Under the pieces are notes generated by a model. The model made no database searches. It worked only from the letters and a program-made list of their open reading frames with translations, and was not told the DNA's origin. Source: Eutrigla gurnardus (lineage: Eukaryota > Chordata > Actinopteri > Perciformes > Triglidae). Taken from it: a stretch of DNA of 64,000 bases. Positions 1 to 8,838 of the stretch are shown here, piece by piece. The stretch lies in contig OY741282.1 in assembly GCA_963514095.1 (NCBI GenBank), forward strand, positions 15,288,921 to 15,352,920, given 5' to 3'. The translations under genes and the position numbers were made by a program. Numbering within the stretch: position 1 is the first letter of the stretch; every line of letters begins with the position of its first letter.

Positions 1-186
1 GGCAGGTGGCCTAGTGGTTAGAGTGCAAGCCATTTACCCATGTCTGCATATATGCAGCAGCCTCAGGTTCGAATCCCCGCTGGAGATCCTTTGATACATG
101 TCACATCTCTCTCTCCCATGTTTCCTCTCTATCCACCGCTAAATACAAAGGTGTCTATGCAAGAAAATAATCTTTAAAAAAAAAAG
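1..186 (+). repeat. tRNA-derived SINE, copy 1
   Basis: A box A-like segment (TGGCCTAGTGG, from about position 7) is followed by a box B match (GGTTCGAATCC, from about 67), the internal RNA polymerase III promoter layout of tRNAs and tRNA-derived SINEs. The body runs on past a tRNA length and ends in an A-rich tail near 177-186. A near-identical copy begins at 2461, so this is an interspersed element and not a single tRNA gene. The left end may be cut by the window edge. The exact SINE family was not identified. Confidence 0.75.
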
Positions 187-203
187 CCTCGATCATATTG
201 TTA

Positions 204-528
204 AAAAAAGGTCATGCTATAGCATGTCGAAAATTCACGAAAAAGTCAGTCAGAATATATTCATAAAAAAATGTTTAAAATTGTTAAAGAGTCATAAAAA
301 TCGCTCATATCGCTTGATGCACCAAGTCTCAGTGTAGTGAGTCCAAAACAGCCATAAAAAGCCATGATCAATTTTTTCAGGAAAAAAAAAGTCATACTAT
401 AGCATGTCGAAAAAAAAAGTGAAAAATCGACAAAATTCATAAAATGTTGTAAAAATGATGTAAAATTCCTAACATATGCTTCTATATCGCGTGTCAATCA
501 AAATCTGAGTGTAGTGAGTGCAAAATAG
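204..528 (+). repeat. ~180-bp satellite, first block (two monomers)
   Basis: Two monomers start near 211 and 391 at the motif GTCATRCTATAGCATGTCG. Each ends with TCTGAGTGTAGTGAGT-like sequence (near 332 and 511), giving a period of about 180 bp. The core contains a perfect 14-bp palindrome, CATGCTATAGCATG, at 213-226. The same two-monomer order recurs at 2122-2440. The block is interrupted at 528/529 by the hAT element. It is AT-rich with many A-runs and has no coding potential; the short minus-strand frame at 261-497 is incidental. Confidence 0.75.
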
Positions 529-744
529 TAGGGATGGGCAGAACAAGGCTTTGTGAAACAGCGAAGCGTTCGAAGCAATTGCGCCGGAATTGTGTCGAGG
601 TTTCGAAACAATCCGAAACCTGGTTCTCCATGGTGACATCTAGTGGCCAGTTTTGCTAACATGACAATTTGACTGTGAAACTCAACTGGTTCAGACAGAG
701 AATATAAATAGCTGTCAGGTAGTCAGCCCAACCGCGAAAAGTAA

Positions 745-812
745 CGTGGCCTAATGGTGAACAATCGCGTCGTACACCCGAAAGTCCGGTGTTCAATTCC
801 CAAGAAGTGCCA
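745..812 (+). other. tRNA-like segment inside the hAT element
   Basis: A box A-like stretch (TGGCCTAATGG) is followed about 40 bases on by a box B-like stretch (GGTGTTCAATTCCC), and the ends GTGGC and GCCAC can pair as a 5-bp acceptor-like stem. A full 7-bp acceptor stem and a paired T arm are not evident. It is best read as a degenerate tRNA-related sequence carried by the transposon, not a functional tRNA gene. Confidence 0.35.
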
Positions 813-1031
813 CCAACAGTGTTTTTAAATAGAATTTTTTTAAATCGAAATTTGCCAGATGTTTTGTTATTTCAGGTTCATAGTAGCCTACATGATTCTG
901 TTTTAAAATGTAGGCTGATGGCCCAGGCTTTTTCTTGAGAACATGTTGTAGGGAAAGGATAAACGAATTGGGAAAGTTAGGCTATGCTAATCAGGTTCAA
1001 CATGGACAAATAAAAACACATTTTTTGTATG

Positions 1032-1373
1032 TCAAGATACATTTTTATTTAAGAATAATAGTTGTTCTGCAGTCTTGGCATTTAGTCGGTTTCTGGTTTT
1101 GGACAAAACCTCCCCAGCCTTGGAAAAAATCCTTTCACAAGGCACACTTGTTGCTGGAATACACAAATATTTGTTTGCCATTACACTTAAATGTGGATAA
1201 ACAACTCTCCTCTCTTGCCAGTACTTCAACGGGTCAGCTGTTCTTGGGATGAAGGCATCAGTCAGATATTTCTGAACTTCCACTGTGGCATCTGCAGTGG
1301 CGCTCTGAATGTTTTGCGTTTCACCAACACGATGATCAAACAACTCCCATAAATTGTCTGATGTGGATGTTGG

Positions 1374-1405
<32 letters not shown>

Positions 1406-1453
1406 CTGATGATGCTGATGGCTCTGAGGACGTTGTTGCTTGTGGCTCTACTT
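1032..1453 (-). pseudogene. hAT transposase C-terminal fragment (hATC dimerisation domain)
   Basis: Read on the minus strand, an in-frame serine-rich tract encoded by (TCA)n (about 1368-1420) is followed by LWELFDH and then the hallmark hATC motifs: DPLKYW, YPHLSVMANKYLCIPATS, CERIFSKAGEVLSKTRNRL and LLFLNKN. The family's DDE catalytic core and BED zinc finger, expected upstream, are absent, and stop codons close the frame above the Ser tract. This is therefore the tail of a broken transposase gene. The (GATGAT)n microsatellite seen on the plus strand is the Ser codon run. Confidence 0.8.
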
Positions 1454-2066
1454 TGATAAAAAGAGCAGTTAGTTATACAGCATATGCATACATATATTAC
1501 GCCATGTTAGGCTAAAATGAACGGACACTGCATCTTTAGCTTATCTATACTAGCCTGACTAAACACTACAACTAGGCCTACCTCGCACTAATCTGCTATT
1601 CCCTAAATATTAACGTCACTTTATCTATCTAAACTATCGCTCACTGTCTGTCTCTAGCCTGTCAATTAATCTATATCACTAACTTTACTATCAATTGCAA
1701 GAATACACCAAATTGCTGTCGCTATGTCACTATATCTCTCAAAATCGCTCTACTAACTCTCAATATCTCTCAAAATCTCTCTCCTCACAAAAACCCACAA
1801 AGATGAGATGTGTTTGAGTGGCTTTTAAGCATTCTGGGGCTTTGTGTTTTAGATTAACCAGCTGTTTAATTAGGCAATTGCCTCGTGCGGCAAGCGCCAC
1901 CTGTGGGAAAACAGATTGAAACCTGAATGAAACACTACGAAGCCTGTGGTCACGTGACAAGGGCGTTTTGAACCACATTTCGAAACACTGTCCGAAACAC
2001 TTGCGTTCCGGAAGCTTGACACTGTTTTGAAACATCAGCTTCGAGCGTCACATCCCTACAAAATAG

Positions 2067-2460
2067 TTATAAAAAGGCTTAGTCATATCCCCCCCCCCCC
2101 CCCCCCCCCCCCCAAAAAAAAGTCATATTATAGCACATCGAAAATTCACGAAAAAGTCAGTCAGGATATATTCATAAAAAAATATTTAAAATTGTTAAAA
2201 AGGCATAGAAATCGCTCATCTCGCTTGATGCACCAAGTCTCAGTGTAGTGAGTCCAAAACAGCCATAAAAAGCCATGGTCAACTTTTTCAGGGAAAAAAA
2301 AAGTCATACTATAGCATGTCGGAAAAAAAGTAAAAAATCGACAAAATTCACAAAATGTTGTAAAAATGATGTAAAAGTCCTAACATATGCTTCTATATCG
2401 CGTGTCAATCAAAATCTGAGTGTAGTGAGTCCAAAACAGTCATAAAAAGGCTTATTCATG
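2067..2460 (+). repeat. ~180-bp satellite, second block
   Basis: Monomers start near 2122 and 2303 and parallel the block at 204-528 with a few substitutions. A run of about 23 C residues followed by A residues (2090-2120) interrupts the first unit. The segment after the hAT target duplication (TTATAAAAAGGCTTA) matches the undisturbed copy near 2440-2455, which identifies the pre-insertion sequence. Confidence 0.7.
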
Positions 2461-2588
2461 GCAGGCAGGTGGTTGAGTGGTTAGAGTGCATGCCATTTAC
2501 CCATGTCTGCATATATGCAGCAGCCTCAGGTTCGAATCCCGGCTGGAGATCCTTTGATACATGTCACATCCCCCTCTCTCTCCCATGT
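2461..2588 (+). repeat. tRNA-derived SINE, copy 2, 3' truncated
   Basis: This is a near-identical copy of the SINE at 1-186, with box A-like and box B (GGTTCGAATCC) elements. Similarity stops at the CCCATG near 2583-2588, where a different element begins, so the tail is lost. Confidence 0.7.
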
Positions 2589-3616
2589 GGAAAGTGCGGA
2601 GTTCAACAGCACCACCACGTCATGTCGTAACGGCATTCAGGCAGCTGCGATGACAACTGTCACTGGGTTCATTAACAGACTGTACTGTCCGTACGTAAAC
2701 GTCACTCATGTGAGCCCGCTTTTAGTGTATGCTCGACACAGAGACAGCAGGCTACTAGTTTGTAAGCTACCTGGCTCTAGCAGTTCGCGTTAGCGGCTTA
2801 TAGTCACTCACGTTAAGTTAACGTTAGTAAGCTGGTCAAAATTGATCATGGATACATTTGTTTTTAAACGTCGTCGGACGGAACAACAGATGGCGGTGGC
2901 GGGCGTGTTGGATAAAACTACGGACGCACCGTTGACACCTGCAGGGGAAGATGACCACTCGGGTCCCGGCTGTTAACGTAACTATTCACGTTACGCTGTC
3001 TCTGTCTCTCTCTCTCACTGTGTGCATGTTTATAGCTGTGGGAGGGTGTTGTCAGCGCCGCCGCCAGGATTCAATTTCAATGTACGCACAGAAACGGCAA
3101 ATACAACAACAAATGGAAAAATACTTTTTTAAGACAAAATCTAATGTTTTCAGTATCAGTGAAATCAGTAGTGTATATCATGGTGATAGGCCCCGGTGCA
3201 AATCGTTTTTTGTGCCCTCCATCCCCGACCTAAACACAAGCGCACGCTTGTGAGCACTCCACGCACGCACACGTGACGTATGATAACTCTGCCGGCCCGG
3301 GGAGAGAGACATGCATCGTCTGTATCGAGCTGTATTGTGTAGTGGAGAGGGGCCAACACACACTATGCGTAATTGCGCACACACGCGCGATCGTCCTCTC
3401 AAATGCGGCTGCATCCGGCCCGGTTCAGCAGCATCAATTTTTTTTTTCCACCTTCAAAAAAAGTCCTCCCAGTGCGTACTGGATTCCGGCTGGCAGCGCC
3501 ACTGGGTGTTGTTATATATTCACATTGAAATTCTGACATTGATTTGAGCCCCACCGTCGTATGAGTTAGCCCCACCATAGTTGAACCAGAAAAAATACTC
3601 TGGCGCCGCCACTGGA
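2589..3616 (+). mobile_element. Remnant of a second DNA transposon, probably hAT-like
   Basis: A short frame beginning at 2848 (MDTFVFKRRRTEQQ) resembles the N termini of fish ZMYM/hAT-type transposases, and another short frame (MEKYFFK) occurs near 3112. The right edge at about 3600-3616 carries a GC-rich end that reads CAGTGGCGGCGCCAGAG on the minus strand, a plausible terminal inverted repeat. The matching left end was not found; the element seems truncated where SINE copy 2 stops. No transposase core is present. The assignment is an inference from end sequence and context. Confidence 0.4.
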
Positions 3617-3617
3617 C

Positions 3618-3765
3618 AGGCGCCAGCCGTGGTGGTGGCCGGTGATGACCCGCGGCGTGGCGGTGGCCGGGGACGACCAGGGACGACTGGCAACGTGGCG
3701 GTGGCCGGGGACGACCCGCCCCGTGGCGGTGGCCAGGCCAGGCCAGGCGGTCCGACACGTCAGGC
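3618..3765 (+). repeat. GC-rich minisatellite
   Basis: Tandem degenerate units based on CGTGGCGGTGGCCGGGGACG repeat about four times, with GACGACC spacers. It is sharply more GC-rich than the AT-rich DNA on either side. Open frames on both strands here are low-complexity Gly/Arg/Pro artefacts. Confidence 0.65.
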
Positions 3766-3834
3766 GGTCGTAGCACTAACCGAGTCACGTGCCATGCGAG
3801 GGCCCGTTATTACTGCTCGCAGTTTTAATTCTAA

Positions 3835-4310
3835 TTTTTATTCGACACACTATAAATACAATTACTTTTGTATTACTTTTTCGACATGGTATACTACAAC
3901 TTTTTTAATTACTTTTTATTCGACATACTATACAATTACTTTTTATTACTTTTTTCGACATACTATACTTTTTTCATTACTTTTTTCGACAAACTATACT
4001 GACTTTTTTCATTACTCTTTTCAACATATACTATGACTTTTTTCGAAGTGCTATACTATTACTTTTTTCTCGACATACTATACTTTGACTTTTTTCATGA
4101 CTTTTTTCGACATACTATACTTTGACTTTTGTCATTACTTTTTTTTTTTTACTATACTATGACTTTTTTTGCAACCTATACTTTGACTTTTTTCATTACT
4201 TTTTTGACATACTATACTGATTTTTTTCATTACTTTTTTCGACATATTATTCTGATTGTTTTCATTACTTTTTTTGACAAACTATACTATGATATTTTTT
4301 CTCAGTTGTC
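3835..4310 (+). repeat. AT-rich short-period tandem array, related to the satellite in reverse
   Basis: Units of roughly 35-40 bases repeat the theme CGACATACTATACT, then TTTGACTTTTTTCATTAC, then T-runs, more than ten times. The core CGACATACTATA is close to the reverse complement of the satellite motif TATAGCATGTCG at 211-230. The array is followed by unique sequence from about 4320. Confidence 0.7.
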
Positions 4311-4319
4311 TCACTGTGG

Positions 4320-5653
4320 CTACATACCAGCATACTATGCTGTGACTATTTTGTTTTTTGTGACATATTTTGCAATGCCTTTCTGTCCTGGAATTACAAC
4401 TAATGCAATGCTCCCTAATTGACCCCATCGTTGGTCTATAATTAATTTTATTGCAGGTGAGAGGAATCTGGGCTGGGCTACATGGTTAACCCAGATGACC
4501 CAGGTTACCTCAGCATGACCTGGAGGTTAAAAAAGACTATACTGCAATCAGAATGCCACATATTCAAACATTCTTACTGCACTGATTTTAATGAAGAGCA
4601 TTTAGAAACATAGACTGAAAGCACATCTGCTCCAGGTCTGGTATCACTCACGATTTTCATCTCTGAATGTATTTTTTACAGTGATTAAAAAAAAGTGTTT
4701 CACACTAAAATACGTCCGTTTGCTGTGCTCTAGAAAATTCCTTTGCCGTGTCTGCTCCCTGAAGCTGTATGAATGTCCCAGATATGGCTTCCCTCTCTCT
4801 CTCTCTCTCTCTCTCTTTCTCACTCATAAAACATTTACAACACAGACGTTCCTGCCTTCTGCTGGGGAAACTATGCCAGACTATGATGGTAATTCCACAC
4901 TAGATGTCTGTCATTGCTTTATCAGGTCAAACCTGCTCTTGAATAGTCTCTCTCTATTGCTCCATTGTTCTTGAACTCCTTCCTAAATATGCTTTCATTG
5001 TGTAATGCTTGTTCTCAAAAGGATTCAAATACAGCCGTTGAAGACATAGTTGGGGTTTTACAGACATTTTAATAGCCAATTTTTGTCAGTATTTAGATAT
5101 ATTTAGTGGATGCATTTGAGATGAAATTTTGTACATACATTCAAGTTCCCCAGACGATGAATCCAAAGGACTTTGGTGATCCCTCGAGTCTTCTTCTTGC
5201 TCCACCAGCACCAACATTTTTCACTAATCCAGTGGAATATCTCAACATCTATGATGATGAAACATCAGACGTACCCTTCCAACATGAGGTCGACGTTTCT
5301 GGTTTTCAGTTAAATATCTCAAAATATATTGACATTTGGAGCAGACATTCACAACATTTGCTTCAAATCAGATTGTGTCCTTAATTTTAATCAAAAGCAT
5401 GTGATCAGGAATGTAAAAAAGTGAGTCTCTACTTCAGATGAAGGATTTGGGGGATTTGTCCATCGAATCTGATAAAAACAAAACAAAGTGACCCCAACAT
5501 TCAGTAGGTCTCAGAAATACACAACACATTATACACAATTGTACACTTTTAACAACTGGAGTGGCCTGTCAATCAGTTGCTGGTCCACTCATAATAACAG
5601 TATTCCTTCAAGGCTTTAGTGGTTTTATCCTCCATCGATGATGTACCCACAGT
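4320..5653. other. Non-coding: repeat fragment and probable T-box 3' UTR
   Basis: It holds a (TC)n tract at 4792-4816 and, from about 5105 to 5330, a degenerate interspersed repeat (AAATTTTGTACATACATTC, then a CCAAAGGACTTTGGTGATCCC-like stretch) that shares sequence style with a copy near 45960-46220. The T-box transcript probably ends here: an ATTAAA-type signal on the minus strand lies at 5386-5391, but the true polyadenylation site is not certain. No convincing gene is seen. Confidence 0.45.
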
Positions 5654-5858
5654 TCACCAACAGGAGTAGGAGAAGAGTGGGTACTGGCTCCAATCTGCTG
5701 CATGGCTTTGGTGGTGAGGATGGTGGTAATAGCTGTGTTGTTGGGGGTTGTGTTCGGCTGTGATGAGCGGATGAGGCGGAGGATGGACGGCTGGATGAAG
5801 GTTGTGTGCCGCATCTACGTCGTTGGAAGGCAGGGGATATCTGCTATACTCTAGAGAT
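5654..5858 (-). CDS. tbx16: T-box gene coding exon 9 (stop)
   Basis: It encodes the last 68 residues, rich in His and Pro with an HYYHHPHH-like stretch, and ends DWSQYPLFSYSCW followed by TGA at 5656-5654. The acceptor is TCTCCAG. A short aromatic C-terminal motif of this kind recurs in this T-box group as I recall it. Confidence 0.88.
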
Positions 5859-8240
5859 CTGGAGAAATGAAAGGGGTTCAATTTCACGGATCATTATTTT
5901 GCATTTTATTTGTCTGGATTGTCCAAATGTCATCGGATCTGACTCATCCCGGGTAGGCTCTTAAATCATACCTGTAGGGCTGGTATGGCACTGACGCAGG
6001 CACCATCTGTTCTTCGCAGCTGTAGTCATACTCCTGCAGCTCTGGGGGCTCGGCGTGTAGACTCTCAGATGGGTCCTGCTCCACAGCCGAGGCTGAAAAG
6101 TCACCCCCCTTCGGTGGCTGCTGTGTGGAGGCCTGATCCTTCTCTGCCGCCACTGGCTGAGAAGGGAAGGGCAGCCTCTGCAGGCCTGAAAGAGAAACAC
6201 AATATTGAATCAGACTGGCACAGTCATCCTAGGATTTTTATCTAGTCTGATATGATTGTATGCACGCTGACGTAAAATCTCCAAAATAACATTAATTGAA
6301 TTTACCTGGAGGGCTGTTGCAAAGAGCTTTCCTGTCCAGTGTGGCCCTTTTTGCAGGAGGGCTTCTATTTGAACGACATCTATAGGGGGAAACAAATTTA
6401 AAGATTATTTTTCACACTCTTGCACCCTATCTGACTAAATGTTTCACTGCTGTTTATGTTTATATTGGCAAAAATATATAATTTCATACTGTTCATTTGA
6501 TTGATTCTTACCTTTTGCTGTGGGAATGGGTGCCACCCTCCCTGAATCCCTTAGCGAAGGGGTTGTGGTCGATCTTCAATTTGGTGATCTTAAAAAGCAA
6601 GAAGAGATACTTGTCAAAAAACTGTTGGTGTTTGTTTAGTTTCAATCAAACAGGAATATCATCATTTGTGTTGGATTCATGTTTCGTAAAACCGCTCTAA
6701 ACGTTCACACCTTTGGGTTTTGGTAAGCGGTCACTGCGGTGAAGGTCGTCTCTGGGAAGGAGAAGGTCTGAAATGGGCCCCAACAGAAAGTGTAAGGACT
6801 GTCTGCCTGGGTGACGTGAAACCTTGGGTAGTATTGATGCATGGAGTGCAGGATAATCTGAAGGGTGAGAAGAGCCAAACTGATTGAAGTAAAAACACAT
6901 AGGGTTAGCATAATTATTTAAACTCTGTATGCAAGATGGCCTTACATGGCCATGCTGGTCCAAGGTGTTGTTGGTGAGCTTCATCCTGAGAAAAGACAAC
7001 GACTGCTTCATCCAGTGACTTCCTGAGGCAGGGGAGTCTGGGTGCATGAATGTCCGACACGGGGGCTGGGGCTCCGCCTTCCCCGCGACCTCCCACTGCT
7101 CCTTTTTCCACTACAGAGGAATGGGGGGGAGGGAGGGATGCAAGGTTATCAAGTGTGAGACCCGACATGTCTGATTAATCACAAGTCTTCATGAAGCAAC
7201 ACTTTCATTCATATATAAATACCAGGAAAAATAATGAGCAATCCCTGTTTCCACAAATCCTCCACCACCCAAAGAAACAAACTCTCCCGGTGCTCCACTG
7301 CAGCACTTTCCCTTTATTATGCACCTCTTTTTTTCCAAGTGTGTGCTAAAAGCAATATCTGTGACCAAATGGGCCACAGCAGTTGGTGCAAGAGCCGTTG
7401 AATGTATGGCTGGCTGACTGCTCCTCGTTCACTGATTGTGAATAAGGAAGGGATGCTAATTGATTGGGCCTCCAGCCGAGAGTGCACAAACAGGAAGCAA
7501 TGAAAGGCTTTGATATGCAGCGGCGGACGGCCCAGAGTGGGCAGGCCCGAGTCTGGCTGCAGACTGCTGTGTTTTACATACGGCAATCTGCTGCTTTTAA
7601 TCCTCAAATTGTGGTCAACAACAGTTGCATACAGTATTCAGGGTGTGATTATACACGTGCATTTACCTTGTATTTGAAGCTGTCTGCGGGGACCATGTCC
7701 ATCATGACGATGTAATTGACAAAAGGCTGCAGCCCGGACAGACTGATGCTGCAGTGAGGAAACATTCTCCTGAAACAAACATACAAAGTCATGTGTGAGT
7801 GAATGGTTTTAGAGACTATGTGCAAAGTCTCTGGCCTTTAATCTTAGCATAAATCATGTGTCGTAGGTTTTGGTCCATGTGAGAAATAATACAAAGCACT
7901 ACTGGTATTTACAGAAAGCAGAGAGTGTTGGAATCCAATGGCCATTATTGTTACCTTCCATGCTTTGTTATAATCATCTCTGTTCCGATGCCGTGAAAGG
8001 ACTTCCAGAGATCAGCGTTCTCCAGGGTCATCCTGATGCAGCCCTGCTGGTATGACTCAGCTGCTGGAGGGGACTGGGGCATGCTCAGATGCGATTTGGA
8101 GTCTGTGGATAAAAAACAACAACAAAAACCTCAAAAACAGGGATATATATTCTCACAAAGCAAGAACTTGAGACATCATGTCTGCCCATACAACACATTT
8201 AGATCTAATGAGGTGAAAACTTACCGGGGATGTGCTGCAT
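5654..8240 (-). CDS. tbx16: T-box transcription factor, Tbx16/VegT/Tbx6-like (complete, 9 coding exons)
   Basis: This gene encodes a sequence-specific nuclear DNA-binding protein; the Tbx16/VegT/Tbx6 group acts in early mesoderm and somite precursors (family knowledge). Joining nine exons gives 382 codons with every GT-AG junction in phase. The T-box spans about residues 27-212: GTEMIITKHGRRMFP, MVPADSF, HPDSPASGSHWMK, LTNNTLDQHGH, FPETTFTAVTAYQNPK and KIDHNPFAKGFRE. The tail is Pro/Gln/His-rich and ends in YPLFSYSCW. The start was chosen as the ATG in an exon with a strong GTAAGT donor; it leaves only ~26 residues before the T-box. Subfamily placement is from T-box resemblance; tbx16 versus its paralogue tbx16l (tbx6l) or tbx6 is unresolved. 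It lies downstream of mmp17 on the same strand. Confidence 0.9.
5972..6185 (-). CDS. tbx16: T-box gene coding exon 8
   Basis: It encodes 71 residues, acidic and Gln/Pro-rich, with a YDYSCEEQ motif, consistent with a transactivation region (inference). The acceptor is TTTCAG and the donor GTATGA; the exon ends in phase 2. Confidence 0.87.
6306..6379 (-). CDS. tbx16: T-box gene coding exon 7
   Basis: It encodes a basic linker (CRSNRSPPAKRATLDRKAL) just after the T-box that could serve as a nuclear localisation signal (inference). The acceptor is CTATAG and the donor GTAAA; phases 2 in and 1 out. Confidence 0.85.
6512..6588 (-). CDS. tbx16: T-box gene coding exon 6 (end of T-box)
   Basis: It encodes ITKLKIDHNPFAKGFREGG, the C-terminal T-box helix that enters the DNA minor groove, then a short polar stretch. 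The acceptor is TTTAAG and the donor GTAAG; the exon ends in phase 2. Confidence 0.92.
6711..6857 (-). CDS. tbx16: T-box gene coding exon 5
   Basis: It encodes 49 residues from IILHSMHQYYPRFH to FTAVTAYQNPK, the T-box dimer and DNA-contact region. The acceptor is CCTTCAG and the donor GTGTGA; both ends are phase 0. The QADSPYTFCWGPF segment is more divergent than its surroundings. Confidence 0.93.
6946..7110 (-). CDS. tbx16: T-box gene coding exon 4
   Basis: It encodes 55 residues starting WKKEQWEVAGKAEPQPP and ending LTNNTLDQHGH, including the strongly conserved HPDSPASGSHWMK. The acceptor is CTGTAG and the donor GTAAGG; both ends are phase 0. Confidence 0.93.
7667..7769 (-). CDS. tbx16: T-box gene coding exon 3
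   Basis: It completes the Arg codon split by the intron and continues RMFPHCSISLSGL through MVPADSFKYK, the T-box core. The acceptor is TTTCAG and the donor GTAAAT; the exon ends in phase 0. Confidence 0.92.
7955..8102 (-). CDS. tbx16: T-box gene coding exon 2
   Basis: Acceptor CCACAG at 8108-8103 and donor GTAA below 7955. It encodes residues 6-55: a Ser/Pro-rich lead, then the start of the T-box (CIRMTLENADLWKSFHGIGT, then EMIITKHGR). It ends in phase 2. Confidence 0.9.
8225..8240 (-). CDS. tbx16: T-box gene coding exon 1 (start)
   Basis: It encodes MQHIP plus the first base of codon 6, followed by a GTAAGT donor at 8224-8219. No upstream stop forces this ATG, but the phase fits exon 2 exactly. 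Upstream sequence is presumed 5' UTR; an AG at the end of CTCCTACAG near 8330 could be an acceptor for a further 5' UTR exon. Confidence 0.7.
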
Positions 8241-8352
8241 GTTACTGTGTCCTCCTGTTGTCCACACCGGCGCAGAAGTCTTGGGACAAAGTGCTGCTTT
8301 CTGATGTCCTCAGATGGGTCTCTATCCTGTAGGAGTCTGAGCCTTGAACTTG

Positions 8353-8377
8353 ATTGGTCACCACAGAAAGGGTGGGG
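8353..8377 (-). promoter_or_regulatory. Candidate proximal promoter of the T-box gene (CCAAT box and GC-type box)
   Basis: On the minus strand CCAAT (8357-8353) lies about 115 bases above the ATG, preceded by CCCCACCC (8377-8370), a KLF/Sp-type box. No TATA box is obvious between them and the ATG. The spacing is sensible for a proximal promoter, but both motifs are short and the assignment is only suggestive. Confidence 0.3.
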
Positions 8378-8712
8378 TCTGAACAGCCAAAGGGGGGTTG
8401 AGCAGACTGAGTGGGGGGCAGGTGAGAATATTACCTGATGTCCTTCAGTTACCATACTATGGGACTGTGAATAGACAAAAGGAACCATGAAAAAGATGTT
8501 TAGCTTTGATCTGTATACTTTAAAAAAGAAGGAAAAAATAGAAATTAAAGGGAACATAAACAAATACCTTGATGTGTCATTTCTTACTTTCTGTGTTGCC
8601 TTTGAAGTTTTTGGGATTCAAAAACAACCACAACATCATCAGTTATCAGTCTTAAATGATTTTGTAGATACTGAAGACAAGAATATTGTATCTACCTCTA
8701 TATCATACCTTT

Positions 8713-8755
8713 ACTGTGTGAGTGTGTGAGTGTGTGTTTGTGTGTTTGTGTGTTT

Positions 8756-8837
<82 letters not shown>
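8713..8837 (+). repeat. (TG)n microsatellite
   Basis: Impure TG with TTTG interruptions from about 8713, then a pure run of about 37 TG units from 8763. It lies in the T-box upstream region. The Val/Cys open frame here is an artefact of the repeat. Confidence 0.95.

Positions 8838-8838
<1 letters not shown>

Larger units (their letters stand above)
529..2058 (-). mobile_element. hAT-superfamily DNA transposon, internally decayed
   Basis: The ends are inverted (TAGGGATG at 529-536, CATCCCTA at 2051-2058). Both sides carry the 8-bp direct repeat CAAAATAG (521-528 and 2059-2066), the target-site duplication length typical of hAT elements. The only recognisable coding remnant is a C-terminal hAT dimerisation domain on the minus strand (1032-1343). 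The rest of the transposase is missing or unrecognisable, so the copy is presumably non-autonomous. The uninterrupted target resembles the satellite at 2420-2455, which supports insertion into the satellite array. Confidence 0.85.

Noticed and set aside
1..90. tRNA gene
   Set aside because: Box A and B are present, but the unit is longer than a tRNA, ends in an A-rich tail and recurs at 2461, so it is a SINE.
3835..4310. CRISPR-like array
   Set aside because: Repeats are variable in length and AT-rich with no unique spacers; this is a tandem satellite in a vertebrate genome.
5106..5384. 92-residue plus-strand open frame below the T-box gene
   Set aside because: Its first part matches the sequence style of a dispersed fish repeat also seen near 45960-46220; no domain or splice support.
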